A stretch of DNA of 64,000 nt from positions 1,240,001-1,304,000 of the forward strand of contig NZ_JMMA01000002.1 in assembly GCF_000686125.1 (NCBI RefSeq), read 5' to 3'. The DNA is from Ruminococcus sp. NK3A76. GTDB taxonomy: Bacteria > Bacillota > Clostridia > Oscillospirales > Ruminococcaceae. The notes beneath the pieces are model-generated. The model did no database searches, was not told where the DNA came from, and saw only the letters and a list, made by a program, of their open reading frames with translations. Both the position numbers and the translations under genes were made by a program. Positions 22,134 to 31,800 of the stretch are shown here, piece by piece. Numbering within the stretch: position 1 is the stretch's first letter; each line of letters starts with the position of its first letter.

Positions 22134-24275
22134 ATGGGAAAGAAAAAACATTCAAAGAAAAAGACAGGCAAGGTCACTTTAAGTGACAAGATACTTGCTG
22201 AGATAAAAAGAAACGGCAAAAAAGCTATCAGCTTTAAAGCACTTCTTAAATCCTGCCGGAATTTCAAAGGCTTTGATTTTGATGCTTTTACAAAGTGTAT
22301 AGATAAGCTCAAAAAGAACGGTAAGATAGAGGAAAACAAGCTGGGATTTGTATGTGTTGATACGGCAAAGCTCACTCCCTGTAAGATAGTAAAACTTAGC
22401 AAGACGTTTGGCTTTGCAAGAGAAGACGCAACAGGTGAGGATATCTTTATCCCCGGAAAAAGGCTTATGGGTGCTATGCCGGGTGACAGCGTGCTTGTAA
22501 AGATAAGCAAGCATAAGTCCGGCGAGAGCCGTGAGGGCGAAGTAATGAGTATTACTGAGGAGGCTTTTTCACGCTTCTCCGGCGAGATAGTCAATGAATT
22601 CGGTGAGCTTAAGATAATGCCTGACAGTCTTTCAAAATTTGCTCTCAGCTTTGATAAGCCGGCCGAGCTTGAACTTCATGAGGGCGACAAGGTAACTGCT
22701 ATGATAACCGAAAGGGGCAAGAGCCATAAGGATCACCGCTGTGAGATACTTTCAACATTCGGCAGCTCTATGAAAGCGAGTGCCTGTGCGCTTGCTATAC
22801 TCGAGGTCAACGGTATTATCCCTGTTTTTCCGGCAGAGGTCATAGATGAGGCAAGACGTGTGAGTGATTACCGTCTTATTGAGAAAGAAGCAGAAAACAG
22901 GCTTGATCTTCGTGATATGCCTATATTCACTATCGACGGAGCAGACACAAAGGATATCGACGATGCAATATCTGTTGAGCGTGACGGTGACGGATATATA
23001 TTAGGAGTGCATATTGCTGATGTATCCTTCTATGTTAAGCCGAGGAGCGAGCTTGATAACGAGGCAATGAACAGGGGAACGAGCGTTTACTATGCTAACA
23101 GAGTTATCCCCATGCTGCCAAAGGAGCTTTCAAACGGCATATGCTCCCTCAACCCGAATGAGGATAGGCTGGCATTTTCTTGTATTTGTAAGCTCGACGC
23201 TAATGCCGAGATAAAGAGCTATAAGTTCGCAAAGACAGTTATCCGTTCCAGGGTCAAGGGTGTTTACAGCGAGATCAATGATTATCTTGACGGTTATAAA
23301 ACAAAAGAGACCGAGGAGAAATACAAGGAAGTATCTGGCTGCTTTGAGATAATCAAAGAGCTTGCCGATAAGCTCTATAATAAGAAGAAGGCAAGGGGAG
23401 TTCCTGAGCTTGAAACTGCTGAGAGCAAGCTGATAATCAACGAGCAGGATATCTGCGTGGGTGCTGTTTCAAGAGAACGTGGCAGAACAGAGCAAATAAT
23501 CGAGGACTTCATGCTGATAGCCAATGAATGTGCTGCACGCTTCGGTGTGGAAAATGAGCTGCCATTCGTATACAGGATTCATGAGCCGCCTACAGAGCAG
23601 AAGCTCGAAACCCTTAAAGAGGGGCTGACAGCGCTCAATATCCCGTTCAATTTCGGTGCTGAGATAACACCCGATAAGATAAGTGCTATACTCGACAGCG
23701 TAAGCGGCAAGCCTGAAGCACCTATAATCAATAATCTTGTGCTCCGCTCGATGACAAAGGCGCAGTATTCTACCGAGCCGCTTGGACATTTCGGGCTTGT
23801 GCTTAAGGATTATGCTCATTTTACATCACCTATCAGAAGATATCCTGATCTATCTATACACAGGATAATGTCTGATCTCCTTGAAGGAACGCCTGTCAGC
23901 GAGATAAAAACAAGATACAACAAATTCGCATTTGCATCTGCTGAAAAGTCAACAGCCGCTGAAATAAAGGCGATGACCGTCGAGCGTGACTGCGAGGATT
24001 GCTACAAGGCTGAATTTATGAGCGAGATGATAGGTGAGGAGTTTGACGGTGTCATATCCTCAGTTATGGATTTTGGCGTGTTTGTTATGCTTGATAATAC
24101 CTGCGAGGGTCTGCTGCCTGTTGAGGAGCTCGGCGAGGGAATGTATGTCACAAATTCATTCATATCGCTTAAGAACATGACAAACGGAAACGAATACCGT
24201 GTCGGTCAGCCTATCAGGATAAAAGTCAAGAATGCAAATGTCAATTCCGGCAGGATAGACTTTGAGCTTGCATAA
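22134..24275 (+). CDS. rnr: Ribonuclease R
   Basis: 713-residue 3'-5' exoribonuclease of the RNB family that degrades structured RNA and defective mRNAs. A basic N-terminus (GKKKHSKKK) and winged-helix region are followed by cold-shock-type OB folds (about 75-200), the RNB catalytic core with the Asp cluster DTKDIDDA near residue 265, and a C-terminal S1 domain (about 630-712). The usual Lys-rich tail is absent. AAAGGAAC lies before the ATG, at the edge of the IS200 remnant. smpB, a common follower, is not here. Closed by a strong terminator. Confidence 0.96.
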   Translation: MGKKKHSKKKTGKVTLSDKILAEIKRNGKKAISFKALLKSCRNFKGFDFDAFTKCIDKLKKNGKIEENKLGFVCVDTAKLTPCKIVKLSKTFGFAREDATGEDIFIPGKRLMGAMPGDSVLVKISKHKSGESREGEVMSITEEAFSRFSGEIVNEFGELKIMPDSLSKFALSFDKPAELELHEGDKVTAMITERGKSHKDHRCEILSTFGSSMKASACALAILEVNGIIPVFPAEVIDEARRVSDYRLIEKEAENRLDLRDMPIFTIDGADTKDIDDAISVERDGDGYILGVHIADVSFYVKPRSELDNEAMNRGTSVYYANRVIPMLPKELSNGICSLNPNEDRLAFSCICKLDANAEIKSYKFAKTVIRSRVKGVYSEINDYLDGYKTKETEEKYKEVSGCFEIIKELADKLYNKKKARGVPELETAESKLIINEQDICVGAVSRERGRTEQIIEDFMLIANECAARFGVENELPFVYRIHEPPTEQKLETLKEGLTALNIPFNFGAEITPDKISAILDSVSGKPEAPIINNLVLRSMTKAQYSTEPLGHFGLVLKDYAHFTSPIRRYPDLSIHRIMSDLLEGTPVSEIKTRYNKFAFASAEKSTAAEIKAMTVERDCEDCYKAEFMSEMIGEEFDGVISSVMDFGVFVMLDNTCEGLLPVEELGEGMYVTNSFISLKNMTNGNEYRVGQPIRIKVKNANVNSGRIDFELA

Positions 24276-24292
24276 TACTATATGTGTATCAT

Positions 24293-24328
24293 AGCACACC
24301 TTTTCATTATTGGGAAGGTGTGCTGTTT
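24293..24328 (+). terminator. Terminator of rnr
   Basis: 10-bp perfect stem AGCACACCTT/AAGGTGTGCT with a 12-base loop and TTTT nearby. Confidence 0.85.
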
Positions 24329-24486
24329 TGTTGTCTGTTTGTGGTTATGCACAGTTTTATGCACAGAAACTATTGAAAATCACCATGAACCCGTTATAGT
24401 CAATATGCGAACTGGCAAAGAATGGGTATACGGCTACCTTTTTATACCATATTCGGGTATTTTTCGGAGAGATATACAAAAATATA

Positions 24487-24515
24487 TTGCTTTTTTCTTC
24501 CGAATGTGATATAAT
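24487..24515 (+). promoter_or_regulatory. Promoter of the second ior-paaK cassette
   Basis: TTGCTT (24487-24492), 17 bases, TATAAT (24510-24515), with an 85-base leader before iorA. Confidence 0.75.
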
Positions 24516-24600
24516 AAATATGTTTGTAAAAATATATGAGTAGTGTAAAAACAATTTGGCGTTTTATATCGCCGTTATTTGAAAGTGAGGTAATCAGTTT

Positions 24601-26328
24601 ATGAACAAGCTCATGCTTGGAAACGCAGCCTTTGCAAGAGGTCTTTACGAGGCAGGCTGTACATTCGTATCCTCCTATCCCGGTACACCTTCTACTGAGG
24701 TGACTGAGGAGGCTGCAAAATATGATGAGATGTATGCTGAATGGGCACCCAATGAGAAGGTAGCTATGGAGGCTGCTCTCGGTGCATCTATCGCTGGTGC
24801 AAGGAGCTTCTGCGGAATGAAGCACGTTGGTCTTAATGTTGCAGCTGACCCGTTATACACAGCCGGCTATACAGGTGTTAATGCAGGTATGGTTATATGC
24901 GCTGCTGATGATCCGGGTATGCATTCTTCTCAGAACGAGCAGGATTCACGTCATCATGCTATCGCATCTAAGGTCTGCATGGTAGAGCCCTCTGATTCTC
25001 AGGAGTGCAAGGAGTTTACCAAGGCAGCTTTCGAGCTGAGTGAACAGTTCGATACTCCCGTTATTGTAAGAATGACAACAAGAGTCGCTCACTCCCAGTC
25101 TATCGTTGAGCTTAACGACAGACAGGAGACAGGCCTTAAGGAGTATAAGAAGGATATCGGAAAGTTCGTCATGATGCCGGGCAATGCTATCAAGCGTCAC
25201 CCGATAGTTGAAGACAAGCTCGCAAGGCTTGCTGAATACAGCGAGACATCTCCTCTTAACAGAGTAGAGTATAACGATACAAAGATAGGTGTTATCACAA
25301 GCGGTATCTGCTATCAGTATGCAAGAGAAGCCCTTGGTGATAAGGCAAGCTATCTTAAGCTCGGTATAGTTGTTCCGATGCCTACAAAGATAATAAAGGA
25401 CTTTGCTTCAAAGGTAGATAAGCTCTATGTAATAGAAGAGCTTGACCCGATAATCGAGAACCACTGCAAGGCACTCGGTATAGAGGTCATAGGCAAGGAG
25501 CTTTTTGGTATGTGCGGCGAGATATTCCAGTCGGGCGTTGCCGAGAAGATACTTGGCGAAAAGAAGACTTTTGAAGGCTTTGATGAGCCTGTTCCGCCAC
25601 GTCCGCCTGCAATGTGCGCCGGTTGTCCTCACAGAGGTCTTTTCTACTGTCTCTCTAAGCTCGGCGTTTATGTATCAGGCGATATAGGCTGTTATACTCT
25701 TGGTGCTGCTGCACCTCTCTGTGCAATGGATACTACTATATGCATGGGCGCTTCCATATCTGCACTCCACGGCTATAACAAGGTAAGAGGCGAGCAGAGC
25801 GAGAAGAAGGCTGTTGCCGTTATCGGCGATTCCACATTCATGCACAGCGGTATGACAGGTCTTGTTAATGTTGCATATAATGCTTCCAATACAGTTACTA
25901 TTATCCTTGATAACTCTATCACAGGTATGACAGGCCACCAGCAGAACCCCACAACAGGAAAGAACCTTAAGGGCGACCCTGCTGCTGCTGTTAACCTTGA
26001 AGAACTCTGTAAAGCGATCGGCATTAAGAGCGTAAGAGTCGCTGACCCCTACAATATGGCTGAGACAGAGAAGATAATCAAGGAAGAGCTTGAAAAGGAC
26101 GGCCCGTCTGTTATCATTTCAAGAAGACCTTGTGCTCTGCTCAAGTATGTCAAGCATAATCCTCCGCTCAAATGCGATAAGGATAAGTGCGTAGGCTGTA
26201 AGCAGTGCTTAAAGATAGGATGCCCTGCAATTAGCATACATAATGGCAAAATGGAGATAGACCACACCCTCTGTGTAGGCTGCGGCATCTGCAAGGAAAT
26301 GTGCAAGCTTGGCGCTATCGGTGAGTAA
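24601..26328 (+). CDS. iorA: Indolepyruvate:ferredoxin oxidoreductase, alpha subunit (copy 2)
   Basis: 575-residue paralogue of the protein at 9684-11501 with the same architecture: GNAAFARGLYEAG and SSYPGTPSTEV at the start, thiamine-diphosphate motifs GDSTFMHSGMTG and LDNSITGMTGHQ, and two C-terminal [4Fe-4S] motifs. In the last cluster the final Cys is followed by Lys instead of the usual Pro. It is clearly diverged from copy 1, so this is not a recent duplication; different aryl-pyruvate preferences (phenyl, hydroxyphenyl, indole) are possible. First gene of a four-gene operon with iorB, paaK and an ACT protein. Confidence 0.95.
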   Translation: MNKLMLGNAAFARGLYEAGCTFVSSYPGTPSTEVTEEAAKYDEMYAEWAPNEKVAMEAALGASIAGARSFCGMKHVGLNVAADPLYTAGYTGVNAGMVICAADDPGMHSSQNEQDSRHHAIASKVCMVEPSDSQECKEFTKAAFELSEQFDTPVIVRMTTRVAHSQSIVELNDRQETGLKEYKKDIGKFVMMPGNAIKRHPIVEDKLARLAEYSETSPLNRVEYNDTKIGVITSGICYQYAREALGDKASYLKLGIVVPMPTKIIKDFASKVDKLYVIEELDPIIENHCKALGIEVIGKELFGMCGEIFQSGVAEKILGEKKTFEGFDEPVPPRPPAMCAGCPHRGLFYCLSKLGVYVSGDIGCYTLGAAAPLCAMDTTICMGASISALHGYNKVRGEQSEKKAVAVIGDSTFMHSGMTGLVNVAYNASNTVTIILDNSITGMTGHQQNPTTGKNLKGDPAAAVNLEELCKAIGIKSVRVADPYNMAETEKIIKEELEKDGPSVIISRRPCALLKYVKHNPPLKCDKDKCVGCKQCLKIGCPAISIHNGKMEIDHTLCVGCGICKEMCKLGAIGE

Positions 26329-26371
26329 GTAAATACAGAAAACAACAAGTAACTCTTAAGGAGATATTTTT

Positions 26372-26950
26372 ATGGAAACTAAATCAATTATGATAGTCGG
26401 CGTGGGCGGCCAGGGCTCGCTGCTCGCAAGCCGAATAATAGGCAACGTGCTCCTCGAGCAGGGCTATGATGTAAAGCTCTCCGAGGTTCACGGTATGAGC
26501 CAGCGTGGCGGCTCGGTAGTCACCTACGTTAAATACGGTGATAAGGTGTATTCGCCTGTCGTTCAGAAGGGCGAGGCTGATATAATAATCAGCTTTGAGC
26601 AGTTAGAGGCTGCAAGATATGTCGAGTTCTTAAAGAAGGGCGGCCATATCGTTACATCTACCCAGTCTATCGACCCGATGCCTGTCATCACAGGTGCTGC
26701 TGTATATCCTGAGGATGTTATCGGTAAGCTCAGAGCAAAGGATATAGACGTAACTGCTGTTGATGCTCTTACACTTGCAGAGCAGGCTGGTACAGCTAAG
26801 GCTTCTAATGTCGTTCTTATGGGCGTAGTGTCCAAGAAAATGGACTTTGACAGAAGCGTTTGGGAAAAAGCTCTTGAGACTTGCGTTCCTGCAAAGTTCT
26901 TAGAGCTCAATAAGAAAGCCTTCGAGCTCGGCGAGCAGGCAGCTGTCTGA
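26372..26950 (+). CDS. iorB: Indolepyruvate:ferredoxin oxidoreductase, beta subunit (copy 2)
   Basis: 192-residue small subunit. VGVGGQGSLLASRI is the conserved glycine loop and EVHGMSQRGGSVVTYV the matching second motif; the same motif in copy 1 reads ETIGMAQKGGSVFS, which helps tell the two apart. AAGGAGA precedes the ATG. Unlike copy 1, it does not overlap iorA but lies 43 bases after it. Confidence 0.93.
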   Translation: METKSIMIVGVGGQGSLLASRIIGNVLLEQGYDVKLSEVHGMSQRGGSVVTYVKYGDKVYSPVVQKGEADIIISFEQLEAARYVEFLKKGGHIVTSTQSIDPMPVITGAAVYPEDVIGKLRAKDIDVTAVDALTLAEQAGTAKASNVVLMGVVSKKMDFDRSVWEKALETCVPAKFLELNKKAFELGEQAAV

Positions 26951-27025
26951 TAATAAATTTTTGTCTTATTACATATTTTGTATTCAGACTTAGTATATAT
27001 CAAATAATAACAGGAGGATTGTAAA

Positions 27026-28333
27026 TTGGCTAAATACTGGAACGAAGAGATCGAAACTATGGACAGAGAGTCTATGAAAAAGCTGCAGAGTGAGCGCCTT
27101 GTTAATCAGGTCAAGCACGTTTATGACAATGTGCCCTATTACAAAAAGCTCATGGACGAAAAGGGTGTCACACCTGATGATATCAAGGGTATTGATGACC
27201 TCTATAAGCTGCCCTTCCTTTCTAAGGCAGACCTGCGTGATAATTACCCTGACGGCCTTGTGGCTGTTCCTAAGTCTGAGTGTGTGCGTATCCATGCTAC
27301 AAGCGGTACAACAGGCAAGCGTGCAATAGCATTCTATACTCAGAACGATGTAGATATCTGGGAAAACTGCGTTGCCCGTGCTATCACAGCAGCAGGCGGC
27401 ACAAAGGAGGACGTAGTACACGTTGCTTACGGCTACGGCCTTTTCACTGGTGGTCTTGGCCTGCACGGCGGCTCGCATAAGGTCGGCTGTCTTACACTTC
27501 CGGTTTCATCAGGTAATACTGAGAGACAGATACAGTTTATGCAGGATCTTGGCTCGACGATCCTTTGCTGCACACCTTCATATGCTGCATATATTGGTGA
27601 GACACTTGCTGAAATGGGTCTTACACCTGATGATATCAAGCTCAAAGCCGGTATCTTCGGCGCTGAGCCCTGGACTGAGGAGATGCGTCAGTCGATAGAG
27701 AAGTCACTCGGCATCAAGGCATACGATATCTATGGCCTTACCGAGACAAGCGGCCCCGGAGTTGCTTTTGAATGCGAGTGCCAGACAGGTATGCACATAA
27801 ACGAGGATCACTTTATCGCTGAGATAATTGACCCTGACACAGGTGAGGTTCTTCCCGAGGGCGCAAAGGGTGAGCTCGTATTCACAAGCATAACAAAGGA
27901 GGCATTCCCGCTTCTTCGTTACAGAACAAGAGATATCTGCGTGCTCACAAGAGAAAAGTGTTCCTGCGGCAGAACGCTTGTCAAAATGTGCAAGCCTATG
28001 GGCAGAAGCGACGATATGCTCATTATCAAGGGCGTTAACGTATTCCCGTCTCAGATCGAGACAGTTCTTCTTAAGGACTTCGGTGCTACACCTAACTATC
28101 AGATAGTAGTTGACAGAGTCGGCACTACAGATACATTCGAGATCAAGGTCGAGCTCTCTGACGGTATGTTTGATGATACTATCAGAAGCATCGAGCAGCT
28201 TGAGAGAAAGCTCTCTGCTGATATCGTTCAGATACTTGGTATCAAGGCAAAGATCAGCCTTGTTGAGCCTAAGAGCATTCCTCGCTCTGAGGGTAAGGCT
28301 GTAAGAGTTATAGACAAGAGAAAGCTCGTGTAA
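27026..28333 (+). CDS. paaK: Phenylacetate-CoA ligase (copy 2)
   Basis: 435-residue aryl-acetate:CoA ligase. The N-terminus YWNEEIETMDRESM is the complete family start that copy 1 lacks. The AMP loop is ATSGTTGKR, followed by YDIYGLTETSGPG and the C-terminal MGRSDDMLIIKGVN. CSCGRT near residue 313 parallels the CPCG of copy 1. Translation begins at TTG, eight bases after AGGAGG, with no nearby ATG. Operon with iorAB and the following ACT protein. Confidence 0.93.
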   Translation: MAKYWNEEIETMDRESMKKLQSERLVNQVKHVYDNVPYYKKLMDEKGVTPDDIKGIDDLYKLPFLSKADLRDNYPDGLVAVPKSECVRIHATSGTTGKRAIAFYTQNDVDIWENCVARAITAAGGTKEDVVHVAYGYGLFTGGLGLHGGSHKVGCLTLPVSSGNTERQIQFMQDLGSTILCCTPSYAAYIGETLAEMGLTPDDIKLKAGIFGAEPWTEEMRQSIEKSLGIKAYDIYGLTETSGPGVAFECECQTGMHINEDHFIAEIIDPDTGEVLPEGAKGELVFTSITKEAFPLLRYRTRDICVLTREKCSCGRTLVKMCKPMGRSDDMLIIKGVNVFPSQIETVLLKDFGATPNYQIVVDRVGTTDTFEIKVELSDGMFDDTIRSIEQLERKLSADIVQILGIKAKISLVEPKSIPRSEGKAVRVIDKRKLV

Positions 28334-28346
28334 GGGGGTATTCATT

Positions 28347-28778
28347 ATGACAGTTAAACAGCTATCAGTTTTCGCACAGAACAAGCCGGGCAGACTTTCT
28401 GCCCTTACAGGTATCCTTGCCCAGAACGGTGTCAATATCAGAGCCGTATCTGTAGCAGATACGAGTGATTTCGGTATTCTCCGTCTGATCGTAAGTGATA
28501 TAGAAAAGGCAAAGGCTGCTCTTAAGGACAGTGCTGTCGTATCTGAGTCGAATGTGCTCGCCGTTATCGCAGAGGATAAGCCCGGCGGTATGGCAAGAAT
28601 GATGGAGACTCTTTACAAGGCAAATATAAGTGTTGAGTATATGTACTCTGCTTTTCTTAACCCCTCAGAGTCAAGTGCCTGCCTTATCCTGCGTGTTGAT
28701 AACAATGAGAATGCAGTTGCTGCACTCACCGAAGGCGGCTTTAAGCTCCTTTCGCAGGAAGATATGGCAAAGATCTGA
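28347..28778 (+). CDS. Tandem ACT-domain protein
   Basis: 143-residue protein made of two ACT domains (about 3-66 and 70-140), each starting with the typical strand-loop-helix (QLSVFAQNKPGRLSALTGIL and LAVIAEDKPGGMARMMETL). ACT pairs bind amino acids and control enzymes or transport. Lying 13 bases after paaK, it is commonly found with Ior/PaaK genes in Firmicutes and may sense aromatic amino acids; the ligand is inference. GGGGG precedes the ATG. Confidence 0.9.
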   Translation: MTVKQLSVFAQNKPGRLSALTGILAQNGVNIRAVSVADTSDFGILRLIVSDIEKAKAALKDSAVVSESNVLAVIAEDKPGGMARMMETLYKANISVEYMYSAFLNPSESSACLILRVDNNENAVAALTEGGFKLLSQEDMAKI

Positions 28779-28786
28779 TATGACTA

Positions 28787-28813
28787 AGCCCTGCCTTAAT
28801 GGCGGGGCTGTTT
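28787..28813 (+). terminator. Terminator of the second ior-paaK operon
   Basis: 9-bp stem AGCCCTGCC/GGCGGGGCT with one G-T pair and a 5-base loop, then GTTTG. Confidence 0.75.
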
Positions 28814-28857
28814 GTTAAATATAATTACTTATGACTTGGCAAAAATGAGGTGCTTTT

Positions 28858-31800
28858 ATGACAAATAAGCGTAAAATGCTTGCTGTGCTAATAGTTCTTC
28901 TGTCGGTCGCAATGAATTATTATGGCAGGCTGCTGTCAGTGACATTTGATCTCCCGGTGTGGTTTGACACCTATGGAACAGCAATAACCGCATATGCTTT
29001 TGGGCCGGTATGGGGTGCGCTTGTCGGTGCAGTCAGCAATATTATCTATGGTATTATCAATAATACCAATGTGATCTACTATTCGCTTACAAATATTGCT
29101 ATAGGCATAATTATAGGCTTGGGTGCAAGAAACAAACGCTATGAGGATATCTTTGGCGCTATATCTGCAAGCATCATGCTCACTATTGCTTCAGTTGCGA
29201 TATCAGTTCCGTTCAATATAATGATAAACAACGGCAAGACGAGCAATATCTGGGGAGACGGGGTCATAGACTATTTTTCCGAGAGAGGTGTTCCGAAAAG
29301 TCTTTGCTGGATAGTAGGGCAGTTCTATGTTGATTTTCTTGACAAGGTGCTCTTGATGGTTGTGCTTTATCTGCTGATAAGGCTTAAAAATGACTATTTC
29401 AAAAGCAGCAGTGAAAAGGCAGAAAAGGCCGAAAAAGCTGCAAAGGTTCTGAGCATGGCAGTTGCTGCTATTATGACATTCTCGCTTTTCGGGATGCTGC
29501 CTGCGACGGCTGAAAGTGCGCCTGAAAACGAGCCTGTATCAGCGTCTGAGCTTGATTCGTATATTCAGACGACTTACGGTAAAGCAGAAGGTCTTGAATG
29601 CGGCGAGGCAAATGATATAGCTATCACCTCTGACGGTGTAATGTGGATAGGCACATATGCAGGCCTTTATCGCTATACCGGCAAGGAATTCAGGATGGTT
29701 GATGAGTATTCTACTGTTAAAAACGTCAACAGGCTCTATGTTGACAGAAACGACAGGCTATGGATCGCCACTAATGATAACGGTCTTGCTGTTGCAAAAG
29801 ACGAGAAGATACTTGTTACTCTTGATGAAGAAGAAGGGCTCAGCTCGAATTCTGTAAGAAGTATCTCGCAGACTGACGACGGGCTTTATTATGTCGGCAC
29901 TGCCGGTTCTCTTATGATACTTGAATTTGACAAGGAAAGCGAACTTAAGGTGGTAGGCGAGATTAGTGAAGCTGGTACAGGCGACTGCGTAGCATCAAAA
30001 GGAAACAATGCTGCCTGTGTCACAGCATCAGGCACGCTTTTGCTTATGAGCGATAAGAAGGTGCTTGACCAACTCAATCTCGGCAGTGACGAGCTTGAAT
30101 TTGCCTGCTGCCAGTTTGTCGGAAATGAGCTTTATGCCGGAATGAGTGATAATACTATAAGGGTATATGACATTTCAGGCGGCTCACTTAACGAGAAGGA
30201 TACCATTGAATGCGGCGGCCTTATATATGTTAATGCTATTGAGCAGGTGGCTGACGGCAGAGTGTTTATCTGCGCAGATAACGGTGCCGGATATATTGAC
30301 AAGCAAGGCAAATTCTCTCAGATAAACACAAATGCTTTCAATAACTCTATAGACAATATCGAAATAGATTTCCAGGGTAATATTTGGCTCTCATCTTCAA
30401 GGCTTGGACTTATGAAGCTGTCTGCATCTGTGTTTACTGATGTTTTCACGATGCATGGCATTAAAAACGCTGTTGTTAATGCTGTTGAGCGTTCAGGCGG
30501 CAAGCTGTATTTCGGAACAGACAATGGGCTTAAGATACTTGATGAAAGCACAGGTGAACTGGTAGAGAATAAGCTCACTAAGCTGCTTGACGGTGTCCGT
30601 ATACGCTGTATAAACACAGATAAGACAGGTAATCTTTGGGTGAGCAGCTACGGCATGGGGCTTGTTCTTTATTCACCCGGCGGCCAGATAAAGGTATATG
30701 ACGCCAATCACGGCGCTTCCGGAAACTGGGCGAGAGTTACGGTAGTAATGAATGACGGTACTATCGCTTCTGCCGGTGATACTGGTGTTTCCTTTATCAA
30801 GAACTATGAGATCACTGATAATATAGGTTATGGTGATGATTTTACTTCTTCGTCTGTTCTTTGTCTGCTTGAAGGCGAGAACGGCGAGCTTCTTGCAGGA
30901 AGCGACGGTGACGGCGTGTTCGTGCTCAAAGACGGTAAAGTTGCAGGACATCTTACAAGGCATGACGGTCTTTCTTCAGGTGTTATACTCAGGCTTGCAC
31001 ACTGTTCAAAGGGCGGCTATTTCGCTGTAACAAGCAATGGGCTTTGTTATATCGACAAGGATAACAAGATAAGCACTCTTTCGGAATTCCCGTATTCAAA
31101 TAACTTTGATATCTGCGAGGACGGCACCGGCAAGCTGTTCGTGCTTGGCAGTGCGGGAATCTATGTCGTTGATGAAGAGGAACTTCTCAGCGGAGAGACA
31201 CCGTCATACGATAAGCTCGATGCCAAGCGAGGGCTCAATTCCTCGATAACCGCAAACTCCTGGAATTACTGTGATGAAAACGGTGATCTTTATCTCTGCT
31301 GCGACAGCGGTGTTTGTGTGTTCAGCATGAAGGATTATCTGCTGAGTGCTGAGCAGTTTAAAATGAAGCTGACAAATATCAAGCTCGACAAGTCACTTGT
31401 CACAGTCGACTCCAGTGAGCCTATAGATATTGCAAGAAACGTTCAGAGGATAGACCTTTATCCCGAGGTCATCAACTACTCAGTAGAAGACCCGACGATA
31501 AGCTATATGCTCAAAGGCTTTGATTCTGAGCCTACTGTTCTGTCAAACAGTGAGCTTGACAGTATAACATATACCAACCTGCCTGTAGGTAACTACACCT
31601 TTGTTCTTAGCGTGCTCGATAACAATGGAGATGCCATTGAGCAGATGAGTGTTACCATAATCAAGCGCAAGGAGATATATGATAACGGCTATTTCAGCGT
31701 ATATTTAGTAGCTGTTGCTATGCTTGCTGTTGCATGGATCACATGGTACATTGTACGCAGGCAGACCCGGAAGGCATTTGTGCGTCAGAGGATCCAGTTA

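Larger units (their letters stand above)
24276..24600. other. 325-base intergenic region between rnr and iorA copy 2
   Basis: It holds the rnr terminator, about 150 bases of AT-rich sequence with no feature I can name, the iorA promoter, and an 80-base leader containing a short hairpin GGCG/CGCC at about 24559-24574. A plus-strand frame of 75 codons overlapping the terminator has no ribosome site and is not counted. Confidence 0.6.

Noticed and set aside
24282-24509. 75-codon plus-strand frame after rnr
   Set aside because: It starts inside the rnr terminator, has no ribosome site and its composition is that of AT-rich intergenic DNA.
27704-28435. 243-codon minus-strand frame antisense to paaK copy 2
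   Set aside because: It mirrors a well-supported gene; the long antisense frame follows from codon bias and has no ribosome site or family match.
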